From: Streptomyces tsukubensis
GTDB taxonomy: Bacteria; Actinomycetota; Actinomycetes; Streptomycetales; Streptomycetaceae
Length of the DNA stretch: 64,000 bases
Assembly (NCBI RefSeq): GCF_003932715.1
Contig: NZ_CP020700.1
Span: forward strand, 4,424,501 to 4,488,500
Direction: 5' to 3'
The notes below the pieces were generated by a model that searched no databases, was not told the DNA's origin, and worked only from the letters and a program-made list of their open reading frames with translations. Each line of letters starts with the position of its first letter. Positions within the stretch are counted from its first letter, which is position 1. The translations under genes and the position numbers were made by a program. This document shows positions 42,179 through 51,495 of this stretch, piece by piece.

Positions 42179-43912
42179 ATGGCGACGCCTGCCTTCGACC
42201 GGGTAAAGCGAAACGGGCAGCATTTCACTCCTCAGGCGTTGGCCGAATTCCTGGCCGAGAGGGTTGTGGATCAGCTGCCGCGCGGGCGTTCGCTGCGCAT
42301 CATTGACCCCGCCTGTGGTGACGGCGAACTGCTGCTGGCTGCGAATTCCGTCCTTTCGGCCGAAGGGTGGGAGGTCGCGGAGCTGGTCGGCTGTGAACTC
42401 GACCCTGCGGTGGCGGCCGAGGCGGAAGTCCGTATGTCCGGTGTCATCCAGGGGAAAGTGCATGTGGGTGATTTTCTGGAGCTGGCCGAAGACGCCGATG
42501 CCTATGGGCTTTTCGATCTGGTCATCACCAACCCACCCTATGTGCGGACCCAGGTGCTGGGGGCGGAGCTCAGTAATGCCCTGGCGGCCCGGTTCGGGCT
42601 CAAAGGCCGAGTGGATCTCACCCATGCTTTCATGAATCTGTCGACACGGCTGTTGAATTCGAGTGGCACCCTCGCGCTGCTCTGTTCGAATCGTTTTCTC
42701 ACCACCAAATCCGGTGAAAACATTCGCCGTGTCCTTGATTCCGACTTCACTGTGCGCGAGATTTACGATCTCGGCGATACAAAGCTTTTCAAGGCGGCCG
42801 TGCTGCCGGCCGTTGTGATTGCCGGAAAGAAGACGGAAGACGCCGACGCTTCCGAGGGTGCGCGGTTCGCCCGTGTGTACGAGGCGACGGATCTCGCTGC
42901 CGAAAAGGAGGTGTCATCCGTGCTGGAATCCATCACGAGCGGTGCCTCCGGGGTCGTATCCGTCGAGGGAAAGAGCTACAAGATCGAATCCGGCTCTCTT
43001 GCGCGAGGAGTATCGGGCGCCCCCTGGGGTCTTCGGACGGAGGAGAGCGCCCAGTGGCTCGACGGGATCGCGGAGGGCACCTGGAAGACCTTCGGCGAGA
43101 TCGCCAAGACCCGCGTCGGTATCAAGACGACCGCCGACGCGGTCTTTATCGGCGATGACTGGGAAGACCTCCCCTCGGATCGGCGGCCCGAGAGCGAAAT
43201 CCTTCTTCCGCTGGTCACACACGGGAGTGTGCGGCCATGGTCCATCTCGAATGAATCAGCGACTCGCGTCCTTTACCCATACGATCTTGGAAAGGTCAAG
43301 CGTGAGCTTCTGCCCATGACCGCCTTCCCCAAGGCGATGGCGTATCTCCTGGGGCATGAGGAGAGGCTGCGGGGGCGTAAGTACGTCGTCGAAGGGGGGC
43401 GGCAGTGGTTCGAGATCTGGGTTCCCCAGCGGCCGGCCCTCTGGGCGCAGCCGAAGATTGTGTTCCCGGACATCAGCGAAGAGGCCAGGTTCGCACTCGA
43501 CACATCGGGATCCGTGATCAACGGGGACTGCTATTGGATCAGTTTCGCCGATCTGCCGTCGGAAGACATCGGCTTCCTGATGCTGGCCGTGGGGAACTCG
43601 AAAATGGGCCTGCGCTTCTACGACACCGTGTGTGGAAACAAGCTGTACTCGGGGAGCCGTAGATGGATCACGCAGTACGTCGACCGTCTGCCGCTGCCGG
43701 ATCCCTCGAATCCGGCAGCCGTTCGGGCTATCGGGCTGGCCAGAGAACTGTCTGAGACCCCTTGGGGGACGGAGGCTGCGGAGACGTTGCGGTCCCGAAT
43801 CGAATCCGCCCTGGAGGAAGCTTTTTCCGCGGAACCGGATCGTGCTCCATCCGATGAGCAGCCGGACAGCAAGATCCCCTCGCCCGGCGCGGCCCAGGAA
43901 TCACTTTTCTGA
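42179..43912 (+). CDS. N6-adenine DNA methyltransferase of a type II restriction-modification system
   Basis: The 577-residue protein has the gamma-class order: motif X GQHFTP (14-19), SAM-binding motif I DPACGDGE (43-50) and catalytic motif IV NPPY (118-121). A C-terminal target-recognition region follows, similar to TaqI/Eco57I-type enzymes. It methylates adenine in a specific site and so protects host DNA from the convergent endonuclease at 43967. GCGAGGA lies before the ATG. Base composition is clearly less GC-rich than the flanking genes, with runs such as GAATTCGAGTGG, which suggests recent acquisition of the pair. Confidence 0.9.
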   Translation: MATPAFDRVKRNGQHFTPQALAEFLAERVVDQLPRGRSLRIIDPACGDGELLLAANSVLSAEGWEVAELVGCELDPAVAAEAEVRMSGVIQGKVHVGDFLELAEDADAYGLFDLVITNPPYVRTQVLGAELSNALAARFGLKGRVDLTHAFMNLSTRLLNSSGTLALLCSNRFLTTKSGENIRRVLDSDFTVREIYDLGDTKLFKAAVLPAVVIAGKKTEDADASEGARFARVYEATDLAAEKEVSSVLESITSGASGVVSVEGKSYKIESGSLARGVSGAPWGLRTEESAQWLDGIAEGTWKTFGEIAKTRVGIKTTADAVFIGDDWEDLPSDRRPESEILLPLVTHGSVRPWSISNESATRVLYPYDLGKVKRELLPMTAFPKAMAYLLGHEERLRGRKYVVEGGRQWFEIWVPQRPALWAQPKIVFPDISEEARFALDTSGSVINGDCYWISFADLPSEDIGFLMLAVGNSKMGLRFYDTVCGNKLYSGSRRWITQYVDRLPLPDPSNPAAVRAIGLARELSETPWGTEAAETLRSRIESALEEAFSAEPDRAPSDEQPDSKIPSPGAAQESLF

Positions 43913-43922
43913 CCGACTCGCC

Positions 43923-43952
43923 GCATGGTAGCCGACATCGGCGGCACCATGC
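43923..43952. terminator. Hairpin between convergent methylase and endonuclease genes
   Basis: GCATGGT (43923-43929) pairs with ACCATGC (43946-43952), and inside it GCCGA pairs with TCGGC around CA. The 54-bp gap between the two convergent stops holds little else, so a shared terminator is the simplest reading. Confidence 0.55.
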
Positions 43953-43966
43953 CGATCCGTGTCTTT

Positions 43967-45040
43967 CTAGCAGAGGTCGAAAAAATTCGGCGGCAGATGG
44001 ATCTGAAGCTTCCTGTTCTGCACGTTGCCTTCGAACCGCTGAAACGCGGTGAAGAAATCGCACCCCGTCGTCACGACCACCGAATCGACCACGATCGTCC
44101 TCTCTGCGGTCCGCTTGGCGTAGACGACGGCATAGCGGCTGTCCCGGTACTGCACCGTCGGCCCGATTTCTTTGGCGAGCGCGGTGCTGTCGGGTGACAC
44201 AAGACCGAGGTCGACGGTCGGGGACAGCTGCAGCTTCACCTCCAGTGCCTGGCAGAGGATATCGGGGAACTGGCCGCCGTCGGCGTAGGTGGAGAGCTCC
44301 AGGAGTTCGCATACGCGCTGTTGAAGCATCACTCCGCGCAGGCGTTCCTGATCCATGCCGGGGTCGGTGAATTCGTAACCCTCCAGCTGCCGCAGTCTGT
44401 CGTACAGTGCCGAAATCCCGAGGACGGCACCCTGCGTCGGACGGTCGACCGGGGAGATGCGGAACCGTGTATCCAGCGGGAGGGAACCCACCGGCCCGAA
44501 GGCGTCCGTGAAGTTCTCGGTGTCCTCGGCGCTGACCAGCGTCGAGCTCGCCCCGGTGTATCGCAGCTTTGCCTGGTACTTGGAGGTCAGAGTTCCGGTG
44601 GTGTCGAGCAGGGCCAGCTCCTGACCCGACAGAACCCGTACGCTCGTGATGAAGTCCTGGCTGTCCAGGCGAATGATCGCGTACCGGCGAGCGGGATCGA
44701 CTTCCTCGTTCCAGATCTGAAGATTGTTGGCCTTCTGGACATAGATGTCGAGATTCGCGGCAGGGAAACGCGGCTGGGTCTTCCTGAAAGACTTGGGTAT
44801 CGCATATCCGAGTGCCTGGCAGACGATTTCCTTGGCCCGCTTCGACCGTGTCCTCAGGGGGAGTCCGGCCAGGGAGTATCCGGCCAGTCGATCGTTGAGG
44901 CGATTCTGCAGTGCGGCGTTCGAATAGAAGGCCGGTGACTCCGGCTGCTCCTCGGCTCCATAGATATCGCCTCCGCGCCCTTCGATCAGCTCGGCGATTC
45001 TCTCCGCTGCCCGCCCGGTCCGCCCATCGGGTCGGCTCAT
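43967..45040 (-). CDS. Probable type II restriction endonuclease
   Basis: The 357-residue protein is convergent with the methylase and has a PD-(D/E)xK-type active site: Pro259-Asp260, then Glu267-Val-Lys269 (GGQFPDILCQALEVKLQ). The first 250 residues would then hold the DNA-recognition part. ATG 45040 has GAAGGA ten bases upstream; the frame is open to 45106. The gene pair fits a type II system in which the endonuclease cuts unmethylated sites. Family and target sequence are not recognisable by eye. Like the methylase it is less GC-rich than the neighbours. Confidence 0.8.
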   Translation of the reverse strand: MSRPDGRTGRAAERIAELIEGRGGDIYGAEEQPESPAFYSNAALQNRLNDRLAGYSLAGLPLRTRSKRAKEIVCQALGYAIPKSFRKTQPRFPAANLDIYVQKANNLQIWNEEVDPARRYAIIRLDSQDFITSVRVLSGQELALLDTTGTLTSKYQAKLRYTGASSTLVSAEDTENFTDAFGPVGSLPLDTRFRISPVDRPTQGAVLGISALYDRLRQLEGYEFTDPGMDQERLRGVMLQQRVCELLELSTYADGGQFPDILCQALEVKLQLSPTVDLGLVSPDSTALAKEIGPTVQYRDSRYAVVYAKRTAERTIVVDSVVVTTGCDFFTAFQRFEGNVQNRKLQIHLPPNFFDLC

Positions 45041-45282
45041 ATGGTCAAAGTCCTTCAACGAGTACTCCGGGGTCGATTCTTTGGGTCGACAGACTATAAG
45101 GAGCACCCCTGGACGGGTGCGCCGGTGTCCTCGGGGCCGCTCCCGGAGGAGGAGCTGGTTTCGGCCATCAACTCGGCCCCGGACAACGGGAATCGCTCTC
45201 AGCCACTCTTTCCGGCCAGGAGCGGGGAGCGGGGACCGTTCCCGGCATCTTGTCGACCGACCCCGCAGGGCAGGGAGTCACC

Positions 45283-48200
45283 TTGTTCTTCACCACACGT
45301 CAGAGCCGTGGGGCGGCGACCGTTACCGCCGCTGTTACGGCAGCGGCGCTTGCCGCCGGGCTGACCAGTACGCATGCCTTCGCGGCTACCGGCGGTTCCG
45401 GGAAGTCCGGCGAGGGTACGACCGCCGGGAGCCCGGGGGCCGCCGGGATGCGGTGGGTCACGCTGATCACCGGGGACCGGGTCGGGGTGGACGCCCGGGG
45501 GCGGGTCGTCGCCGTCGAGCAGGGGCCGGGGCGGGAGAAGATACCCGTCAGGAGCTGGGCCCAAAAGGGACGTACCTATGTCGTTCCGGCCGATGCCGAG
45601 AAGCTGATCGCGCGGGGGACGCTCGACCGGCGGCTCTTCGATGTGACCACGCTCAGCACGCCCGAGAGCCGGCGGGCGTACCGCAAGGGGCTGAAGGTCA
45701 TCGTCGCGTACGGGGGTGCTTCGGGTCCGGCCGCCCGCAAGGGGGTACGGGCGGATGCCGCGGTGCAGCGGTCGCTGCCGTCGCTCAACGCGGACGCGGT
45801 GACCGTGCCCGAGCGGGACGCGGGCGCGCTGTGGGAGGCCCTCACCCGCAAGGCGGACGGGACCGTGGCGGCGCGGACCGCGCCCGGGATCGCCCGGGTG
45901 TGGCTGGACGGCGTGCGCACCGCCAGCCTGGACAAGAGCGTGGCGCAGATCGGCGCCCCGAAGGCGTGGCAGTCCGGGTACGACGGGACGGGTGTCACCA
46001 TCGCCGTCCTGGACTCCGGTGTGGACGAGACCCACGCCGATCTGAAGGGGCAGGTCAAGGGGGAGGCCAACTTCTCCGACTCCCCGGACACCGAGGACCG
46101 CAACGGGCACGGCACGCACGTCGCGTCCACCGCGGCCGGTACCGGTGCCGGGGAGGGCGGCAGGTTCAAGGGTGTCGCCCCCGGGGCCAAGCTGCTCAAC
46201 GGCAAGGTCCTCGACGACTACGGCAACGGCTCCGACTCCGGGGTCCTCGCGGGCATCGACTGGGCGGTGGCCCAGGGCGCGGACATCATCAACATGAGCC
46301 TCGGCGGCGCTGACACCCCCGAAGTGGACCTGCTGGAAGCCCATGTCAACAAGGTGTCGAAGGAGAAGGGGGTCCTCTTCGCCATCGCCGCGGGCAACGA
46401 GGGGCCGCTCCCCGGCACCATCAGCTCCCCGGGCAGCGCGGACGCCGCCCTGACCGTCGGCGCGGTCGACGACGCCGACAAGATGGCCGACTTCTCCAGC
46501 GTCGGGCCGCGGATCGGCGACGGCGGCGCCAAGCCGGACCTCACCGGACCGGGCGTCGACATCACCGCCGCCTCCGCCCCCGGCAGCGCCCTCGCCCAGC
46601 GGTTCGGCGAGAACCCGGCCGGCTACCTCACCATCTCCGGAACCTCCATGGCCACCCCGCACGCCGCGGGCGCCGCCGCCCTGCTCAAGCAGCGCAACCC
46701 CGGCTGGACGGGCGAGCGCATCAAGTCCGTGCTCACCGGTTCCGCGAAGGACGGCGGCCACGGAGTCTTCCAGCAGGGCACCGGCCGGCTCTCCGTCGAC
46801 CGCGCCCTGGAGCAGACCGTCGTCTCCGACGAGACCAGCCTCTCCTTCGGCCACCAACAGTGGCCGCACGACGACGACACGCCCGTCACCCAGCAGATCA
46901 CCTACCGCAACCTCGGCAGCCAGGACGTCGAACTGGACCTGGCCGTCCGCGGTCTCGACCCGAAGGGGCAGCCCGCCGCGGCCGGATTCTTCACCCTCGG
47001 CGCGACCCGGGTCACCGTCCCCGCAGGCGGTACGGTCTCCGTGCCGATGACGGCCGACACCCGGATCGGCGGCGACAACAACGGCGCCTACACGGCCACC
47101 GTCACCGCGACCGGGGGCGGCCGGACCGTGCGGACCACCGCCGCCGTGGACCGCGAGGTCGAATCGTACGATCTGACCCTCAACTACACGGGGTCCGACG
47201 GCAAGCCCAGCAAGGACTTCATCAGCTACGCGGCCCAGCTCGCCGGGGTCGCGGAGGGGCACTTCTTCGACAACAGCGGCAAGCCCACCGTGACGTACCG
47301 GCTGCCGAAGGGCGACTACGTCCTCAACTCCATGCGGCTCACCCAGGTCGGGGCGGCCACCGCGCAGGACCGGCTGGTCCACCCCAAGCTGTCACTCACC
47401 AAGAACACCACCGTCGAGGTCGACGCGCGCCTCGCCAAGCCCGTCCGGATGAGCATCCCGGACACCCGGGCCACGCAGACCAATGCCCGCTCCTCGTACA
47501 CCGTCGACAACGGCCGTCAGTTCATCAACTCCACCGAACTGGTCGGCTCCTTCGACCACTACCGGGTCGGACAGCTCGGCCCGAAGCGACCCACCGGCGT
47601 CGTGATCGACGAGTCCTTCAACGCCCAGTGGGAGCGCGGGGCCATCCAGTACAACGGCGCCGCGGGCGGCCGGGTGAAGCAGCTCTCCAACGGCCACACC
47701 ACGAAGTTCAAGGCCACCGACTTCGCCAAGATCACCGCGACGACGGGCGCCTCCGTCAAGGGCAAGAAGGCGCTCTCCACACTGGTCAACGGGCTGGACG
47801 GCTGGTCGTCCGACTCGGAGACCCCGCCGTACGCCCTGCCCGGCTCCCGGACCCACTACGCGGCCACCATCGGCAGGACGAACCGCTGGTCCGTGGAGGT
47901 GGAGCAGCTCGACGCCGAGGGTTACGGCGAGACGTGGTACGCCAGCCCGGAACGGGACTACCGGCCCGGCACGACCCACCGCATCACGCTCGGCACCGCC
48001 GTCCACTCCCCGCTGATGACCCCGTACAGCGGGGTCTTCCGCCGGGACGACGCCCTCTGGGCCGAGGTACCGCTCTTCTCCGACAGCCGGGGCAACGCGG
48101 GCGTCTCCGCGTTCACCTCGGCGAAGACCACGCTCTACCGGGGCACCACCAAGATCGGTGAGAACGCGGACGCGTTGCAGGGCGAGGACGGTTTCCACGT

Positions 48201-48636
48201 CGGCCCGGAGGACGCCCAGTACACCCTGACCACTTCGGTGCGGCGGGACCCGGCCGTCTCCTCCGCCGGTACCCGTATCGACGGTTCCTGGACCTTCCGC
48301 AGCGCGCAGACGGCCCCGGACGAGCTGGTGCGGACGCCTCTGTCCACCGTCCGCTTCGGCGCCCCGGTGGCGCTGGACGGCACCGCTCCGGCGGGCCGCA
48401 AGGTCACCTTCCCGGTCACCGTCCAGGGACCCGCGGCCGGCAAGGGGCTGAAGGGCCTCGCGGTCTCCGTCTCCTACGACGGCGGAAAGACCTGGCAGCG
48501 GGTGCCCGTCACCAAGGGCAGCGTCACCATCAAGAACCCGGCCAAGGGGAAGACCCTGGCGCTGCGGGGCCAGGTCGCCGACACCAAGGGCGGCAAGGCG
48601 AGCGTGACCGTGTACGACGCGTACCGGGGTAAGTAG
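45283..48636 (+). CDS. Secreted subtilisin-like serine protease (S8)
   Basis: TTG 45283 is chosen because AGGGAG lies about six bases before it; an in-frame TTG at 45250 has no such signal. The 1117-residue protein has a signal peptide (about 1-34, cut after HAFA) and a propeptide to about residue 210. The S8 domain follows: catalytic Asp in VLDSGVDETH, His in NGHGTHVAST, oxyanion Asn in AAGNEGP and Ser in SGTSMATPHAAG. More than 550 residues of beta-rich C-terminal domains complete it. It is exported and degrades protein outside the cell. The length and layout are common for large Streptomyces subtilases. Confidence 0.95.
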   Translation: MFFTTRQSRGAATVTAAVTAAALAAGLTSTHAFAATGGSGKSGEGTTAGSPGAAGMRWVTLITGDRVGVDARGRVVAVEQGPGREKIPVRSWAQKGRTYVVPADAEKLIARGTLDRRLFDVTTLSTPESRRAYRKGLKVIVAYGGASGPAARKGVRADAAVQRSLPSLNADAVTVPERDAGALWEALTRKADGTVAARTAPGIARVWLDGVRTASLDKSVAQIGAPKAWQSGYDGTGVTIAVLDSGVDETHADLKGQVKGEANFSDSPDTEDRNGHGTHVASTAAGTGAGEGGRFKGVAPGAKLLNGKVLDDYGNGSDSGVLAGIDWAVAQGADIINMSLGGADTPEVDLLEAHVNKVSKEKGVLFAIAAGNEGPLPGTISSPGSADAALTVGAVDDADKMADFSSVGPRIGDGGAKPDLTGPGVDITAASAPGSALAQRFGENPAGYLTISGTSMATPHAAGAAALLKQRNPGWTGERIKSVLTGSAKDGGHGVFQQGTGRLSVDRALEQTVVSDETSLSFGHQQWPHDDDTPVTQQITYRNLGSQDVELDLAVRGLDPKGQPAAAGFFTLGATRVTVPAGGTVSVPMTADTRIGGDNNGAYTATVTATGGGRTVRTTAAVDREVESYDLTLNYTGSDGKPSKDFISYAAQLAGVAEGHFFDNSGKPTVTYRLPKGDYVLNSMRLTQVGAATAQDRLVHPKLSLTKNTTVEVDARLAKPVRMSIPDTRATQTNARSSYTVDNGRQFINSTELVGSFDHYRVGQLGPKRPTGVVIDESFNAQWERGAIQYNGAAGGRVKQLSNGHTTKFKATDFAKITATTGASVKGKKALSTLVNGLDGWSSDSETPPYALPGSRTHYAATIGRTNRWSVEVEQLDAEGYGETWYASPERDYRPGTTHRITLGTAVHSPLMTPYSGVFRRDDALWAEVPLFSDSRGNAGVSAFTSAKTTLYRGTTKIGENADALQGEDGFHVGPEDAQYTLTTSVRRDPAVSSAGTRIDGSWTFRSAQTAPDELVRTPLSTVRFGAPVALDGTAPAGRKVTFPVTVQGPAAGKGLKGLAVSVSYDGGKTWQRVPVTKGSVTIKNPAKGKTLALRGQVADTKGGKASVTVYDAYRGK

Positions 48637-48655
48637 CGCCGGTACGACGTGTGGT

Positions 48656-48700
48656 GCCGTGCCGTCCGTCCCGCTGTACGGGGGCGGGCGGCACGGCCTT
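48656..48700 (+). terminator. Terminator hairpin after the subtilisin gene
   Basis: GCCGTGCCGTCCGTCC (48656-48671) pairs with GGGCGGGCGGCACGGC (48682-48697) with two G-U pairs; CTTT follows. It starts 20 bp after the stop codon. Confidence 0.8.
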
Positions 48701-48823
48701 TCCGGCGGTGGCTCTTCCGGCGGTGGCTTCTCCGACGGCCGCCTGACCGAGTGGCCGAGTGACCGGGTGATCCGCCGGTGTCGGTGACGTGCCCGGCGGG
48801 GCGGGTGTCCCACGCTTGCCGGT

Positions 48824-51139
48824 GTGACAGGTGCCGAGGAACGGGCGGGCGGTGACACCGCAGGTCTTCCGGGACCCGCCGCGGTGCTGCCGGGGCTCAG
48901 CGACGAACAGGTCCGGGCCCTGCGCCGGGTGGGGCGGGCCTGGGGGCGGGTGTCGTCGCCGCCGGAGGTATGGCACCGGGCGCTGCCGGTGGAGCCGGAT
49001 CTGGGCGCGTTTCCGGTACGGGCCGAGGCCGGGTCGGCCTGGTTCGGGCGGCTGGTGCCCCTCTCCCCGCTGCGGGCCCGGTCCCTCAGCGGACGGCGGG
49101 CGGTGGAGCCCGCGGCCGCGGCCGGGGCGGTCCCGGCGAGCGCGGGCACGGCCGGAGCGGGTGCGGGTGCGGGCGAGACGGTTCGCAGGCTGCTGCTCGG
49201 CGCCCCGCTCGCGAGTTCCGCGTTCGTCACCGAGCGGATGCGGAAGCTGGTGGCGCTGCCGGTGCTCTCCGCCGACGCGCTGTCCTCGGTGGCGTACGGG
49301 CCGGAGGCGATGCTCACGGTCCTGGTCCTGGCGGGAGCCGCCGGGCTCGCGTACTCCTTCCCGGTCGCCGCCGTGATCGTCTTCCTGATGCTCGCGGTCG
49401 GCGTGTCGTACCGCCAGACCATCCGGGCCTATCCGCACGGCGGCGGCTCCTACATCGTCGCGGGCGACAACCTCGGACCGGCCGCGGGACTGGTGGCGGC
49501 GGCCGGGCTGATGACGGACTACGTCCTCACGGTCGCGGTCTCCATCGCCTCCGGGATCGCCGCGATCACCTCGGCCCTGCCGGGCCTGGTCCCCTGGACC
49601 GTACCCCTGGGCGTCCTGGTCGTCGTGGTCCTCCTGGCCGGGAATCTGCGGGGCATCCGGCAGGCGGGCGCACTGTTCGCCGCCCCCACCTACGCCTTCG
49701 TCATCGCGATGTTCGCCCTGATCGGCGCCGGGCTCGTGGACGCCGCCGAGACCGGGTTCCGTCCGGTGGCGCCGCCCGCGCTGCCGGTCACCGAGGCCGT
49801 CGGACTGCTGCTGATCACCCGGGCCTTTTCCTCCGGCGCCACCGCGATGACCGGTATCGAGGCGATCTCCAACGCCGTCCCTGCCTTCCGGCCCGTGGAG
49901 TGGCGCAACGCCCGCACCACCCTGAGCTGGATGGTCGGACTGCTGATCGCCATGTTCGCGGGGATCGTCGTACTGATCCATCTGACCGGTGTGGTGCCGC
50001 ACTCTCGGGAGACCGTGCTCTCCCAGCTGGCCCATCTCTCCTTCGGCGGCGGCTGGATGTACGTGTACATCCAGGCGGCGACGGCCGCGGTGCTGCTGCT
50101 GGCCGCCAACACCGCGTACAACGACTTCCCCCGGGTGCTGTCGCTGCTGGCCCGGGACGACTACGCGCCCAAGGCCTTTCTGCGCCTCGGGGACCGGCTC
50201 GCCTACAGCCGCAGCATCGTGCTGCTGTCGCTGGCCGCGGCCCTGGTCTACATCGCCTTCGAAGGCCGTACGGACGCCCTCATTCCGCTCTACGCGGTCG
50301 GCGTCTTCCTCGCCTTCACGCTGTCGCAGGGCGGGATGGTGGTCCACTGGTGGCGGCGGCGCGATCCGCACTGGCGCAAGAGCCTCGTGTTCAACGCCGT
50401 CGGAGCCGTACTCTCCGGACTCGTCCTGCTGACCGCCGGGGTCGGCAAGTTCACCTCCGGTGCCTGGGTCGCGCTGATCGCCGTTCTGTTGTTTCTGCTG
50501 GTCACCACCCGGATCAGAAGCCACTACACCGCCGCGCGGGCCTATTTGCGGCTCCGTCCGCACGCTGTGGAACTCCCTGCCCGCACCGGCGCCGGGCCGC
50601 TCGCCCCGGCGACTCCCGCCGGGGGCCCGCGGGCCGGCCGGGAGGCGAAGAAGGCCAAGAGGGCCGAGAGGGCCGAGAGGGCCGAGAAGGCCGAGAGAAC
50701 CGGCGAGCCCGAGGAGGCCGAGGAGATCCCGGGGGAGATCCACCATCTGTCGGTGGTCGCCGTCGCCACGCTCGACCTGGCCGGAATGCGGACCCTCGCC
50801 TACGCCGCCTCCCTCGGACAGCCCGCACTTGCCGTCCACATCAGCACCACCGAGGACGAAGAGCGCCGCTTCCGCGCCTACTGGAGTCTGTGGGGCGACC
50901 ATCTGCCGCTCCAGACCGTCCTCTCCCCCTACCGGGCCGTCGTGGCGCCCCTGGTGCACTACATCGAGACCCTGCACCGGCTCAATCCGGAACTGACGCT
51001 CACGGTGATCCTTCCCGAGATCGTCACCCGGCACCGGCGGCATCAGTTCCTGCACAGCCGCACCGCGGCCCGTCTGCGCCGCGCCCTGCGCCACCTTCCG
51101 AAGATCGTCATCACCACCGTCCCCTTCCATCTGCCCTGA
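48824..51139 (+). CDS. APC-superfamily permease, KimA-like (probable potassium importer)
   Basis: The 771-residue protein has an unusual 125-residue Ala/Gly-rich N-terminal extension and then about twelve membrane segments. The first membrane part, LPVLSADALSSVAYGPEAML, and the loop YPHGGGSYIVAGDNLG fit the KimA (YdaO) group of proton-coupled potassium importers. General amino acid permeases of the APC family are the alternative. A charged linker (about residues 605-635) leads to a C-terminal cytoplasmic domain of about 130 residues resembling a USP-like fold (HHLSVVAVATLDLAGMRTLAYAASL). GTG 48824 has only a weak binding site. No c-di-AMP riboswitch is apparent upstream. Confidence 0.82.
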   Translation: MTGAEERAGGDTAGLPGPAAVLPGLSDEQVRALRRVGRAWGRVSSPPEVWHRALPVEPDLGAFPVRAEAGSAWFGRLVPLSPLRARSLSGRRAVEPAAAAGAVPASAGTAGAGAGAGETVRRLLLGAPLASSAFVTERMRKLVALPVLSADALSSVAYGPEAMLTVLVLAGAAGLAYSFPVAAVIVFLMLAVGVSYRQTIRAYPHGGGSYIVAGDNLGPAAGLVAAAGLMTDYVLTVAVSIASGIAAITSALPGLVPWTVPLGVLVVVVLLAGNLRGIRQAGALFAAPTYAFVIAMFALIGAGLVDAAETGFRPVAPPALPVTEAVGLLLITRAFSSGATAMTGIEAISNAVPAFRPVEWRNARTTLSWMVGLLIAMFAGIVVLIHLTGVVPHSRETVLSQLAHLSFGGGWMYVYIQAATAAVLLLAANTAYNDFPRVLSLLARDDYAPKAFLRLGDRLAYSRSIVLLSLAAALVYIAFEGRTDALIPLYAVGVFLAFTLSQGGMVVHWWRRRDPHWRKSLVFNAVGAVLSGLVLLTAGVGKFTSGAWVALIAVLLFLLVTTRIRSHYTAARAYLRLRPHAVELPARTGAGPLAPATPAGGPRAGREAKKAKRAERAERAEKAERTGEPEEAEEIPGEIHHLSVVAVATLDLAGMRTLAYAASLGQPALAVHISTTEDEERRFRAYWSLWGDHLPLQTVLSPYRAVVAPLVHYIETLHRLNPELTLTVILPEIVTRHRRHQFLHSRTAARLRRALRHLPKIVITTVPFHLP
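50651..50699. repeat. 9-bp tandem repeat in the permease gene
   Basis: Units of the form AAG/AGG-GCC-GAG repeat about five times and encode the Lys/Arg-Ala-Glu linker between the membrane part and the C-terminal domain of the permease. The frame is kept, so copy-number change would only alter linker length. Confidence 0.6.
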
Positions 51140-51241
51140 CGGCGGGCCGCCGTCCCGGCCCTTGTTAGCGTGGGCCCATGCCGTACAGCGACAGATGTCT
51201 CCTACGCCGGCCCCAGGGCGGGGCGCGTAGGAGAGGAAGAC

Positions 51242-51400
51242 ATGGCGCACTCACCGCACCGCCGCCGCAAGGGCTGCGGGCTGTGCCGGCCGCACAAGCT
51301 GAGGGGCTACGGGCGTTCCGTCCGTGATCCCTGGCCGGTCGCGAGGAAGCTCGGCAGGAAGCGCCGCTTCGGCCGCCGGGACCTGGGAGACCAGGACTAG
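51242..51400 (+). CDS. Small basic protein with a Cys-x2-Cys motif
   Basis: The 52-residue protein begins after a good AGGAGAGGAAG binding site. It contains GCGLCRPHKLRG, a Cys-x2-Cys-x2-His arrangement that might bind a metal, and a very basic second half (RKLGRKRRFGRRD). No family with known function comes to mind. Both neighbours are on separate transcripts: a terminator hairpin follows at 51426, and the permease gene ends 102 bp upstream. It may bind nucleic acid or the ribosome, but this is only suggested by its charge. Confidence 0.7.
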   Translation: MAHSPHRRRKGCGLCRPHKLRGYGRSVRDPWPVARKLGRKRRFGRRDLGDQD

Positions 51401-51425
51401 ACCGGACTGACAGGACCGAACAGGC

Positions 51426-51457
51426 CCTCGGGGCCGGGCTCCGGCCCGGCCCCGAGG
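51426..51457. terminator. Bidirectional terminator hairpin
   Basis: CCTCGGGGCCGGG (51426-51438) pairs perfectly with CCCGGCCCCGAGG (51445-51457) around CTCCGG. It lies between the small basic protein gene and the convergent SpoIIE-phosphatase gene. Confidence 0.85.
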
Positions 51458-51495
51458 CGTTTCGCGGGCCGGGGGCGGGGCCGGTGACCCGTCCG

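Noticed and set aside
45199..47382. 727-codon minus-strand frame opposite the subtilisin gene
   Set aside because: Shadow frame with Gly/Val/Asp bias and no recognisable domain; the plus-strand S8 triad is unambiguous.
48637..48823. A c-di-AMP (ydaO-type) riboswitch before the KimA-like permease
   Set aside because: The 187-bp gap holds the subtilisin terminator and none of the conserved ydaO motif elements that I could recognise.
48530..51250. 906-codon minus-strand frame opposite the permease
   Set aside because: Composition is that of an antisense frame (Gly, Asp, Arg, Gln) and it covers a terminator and two real genes.
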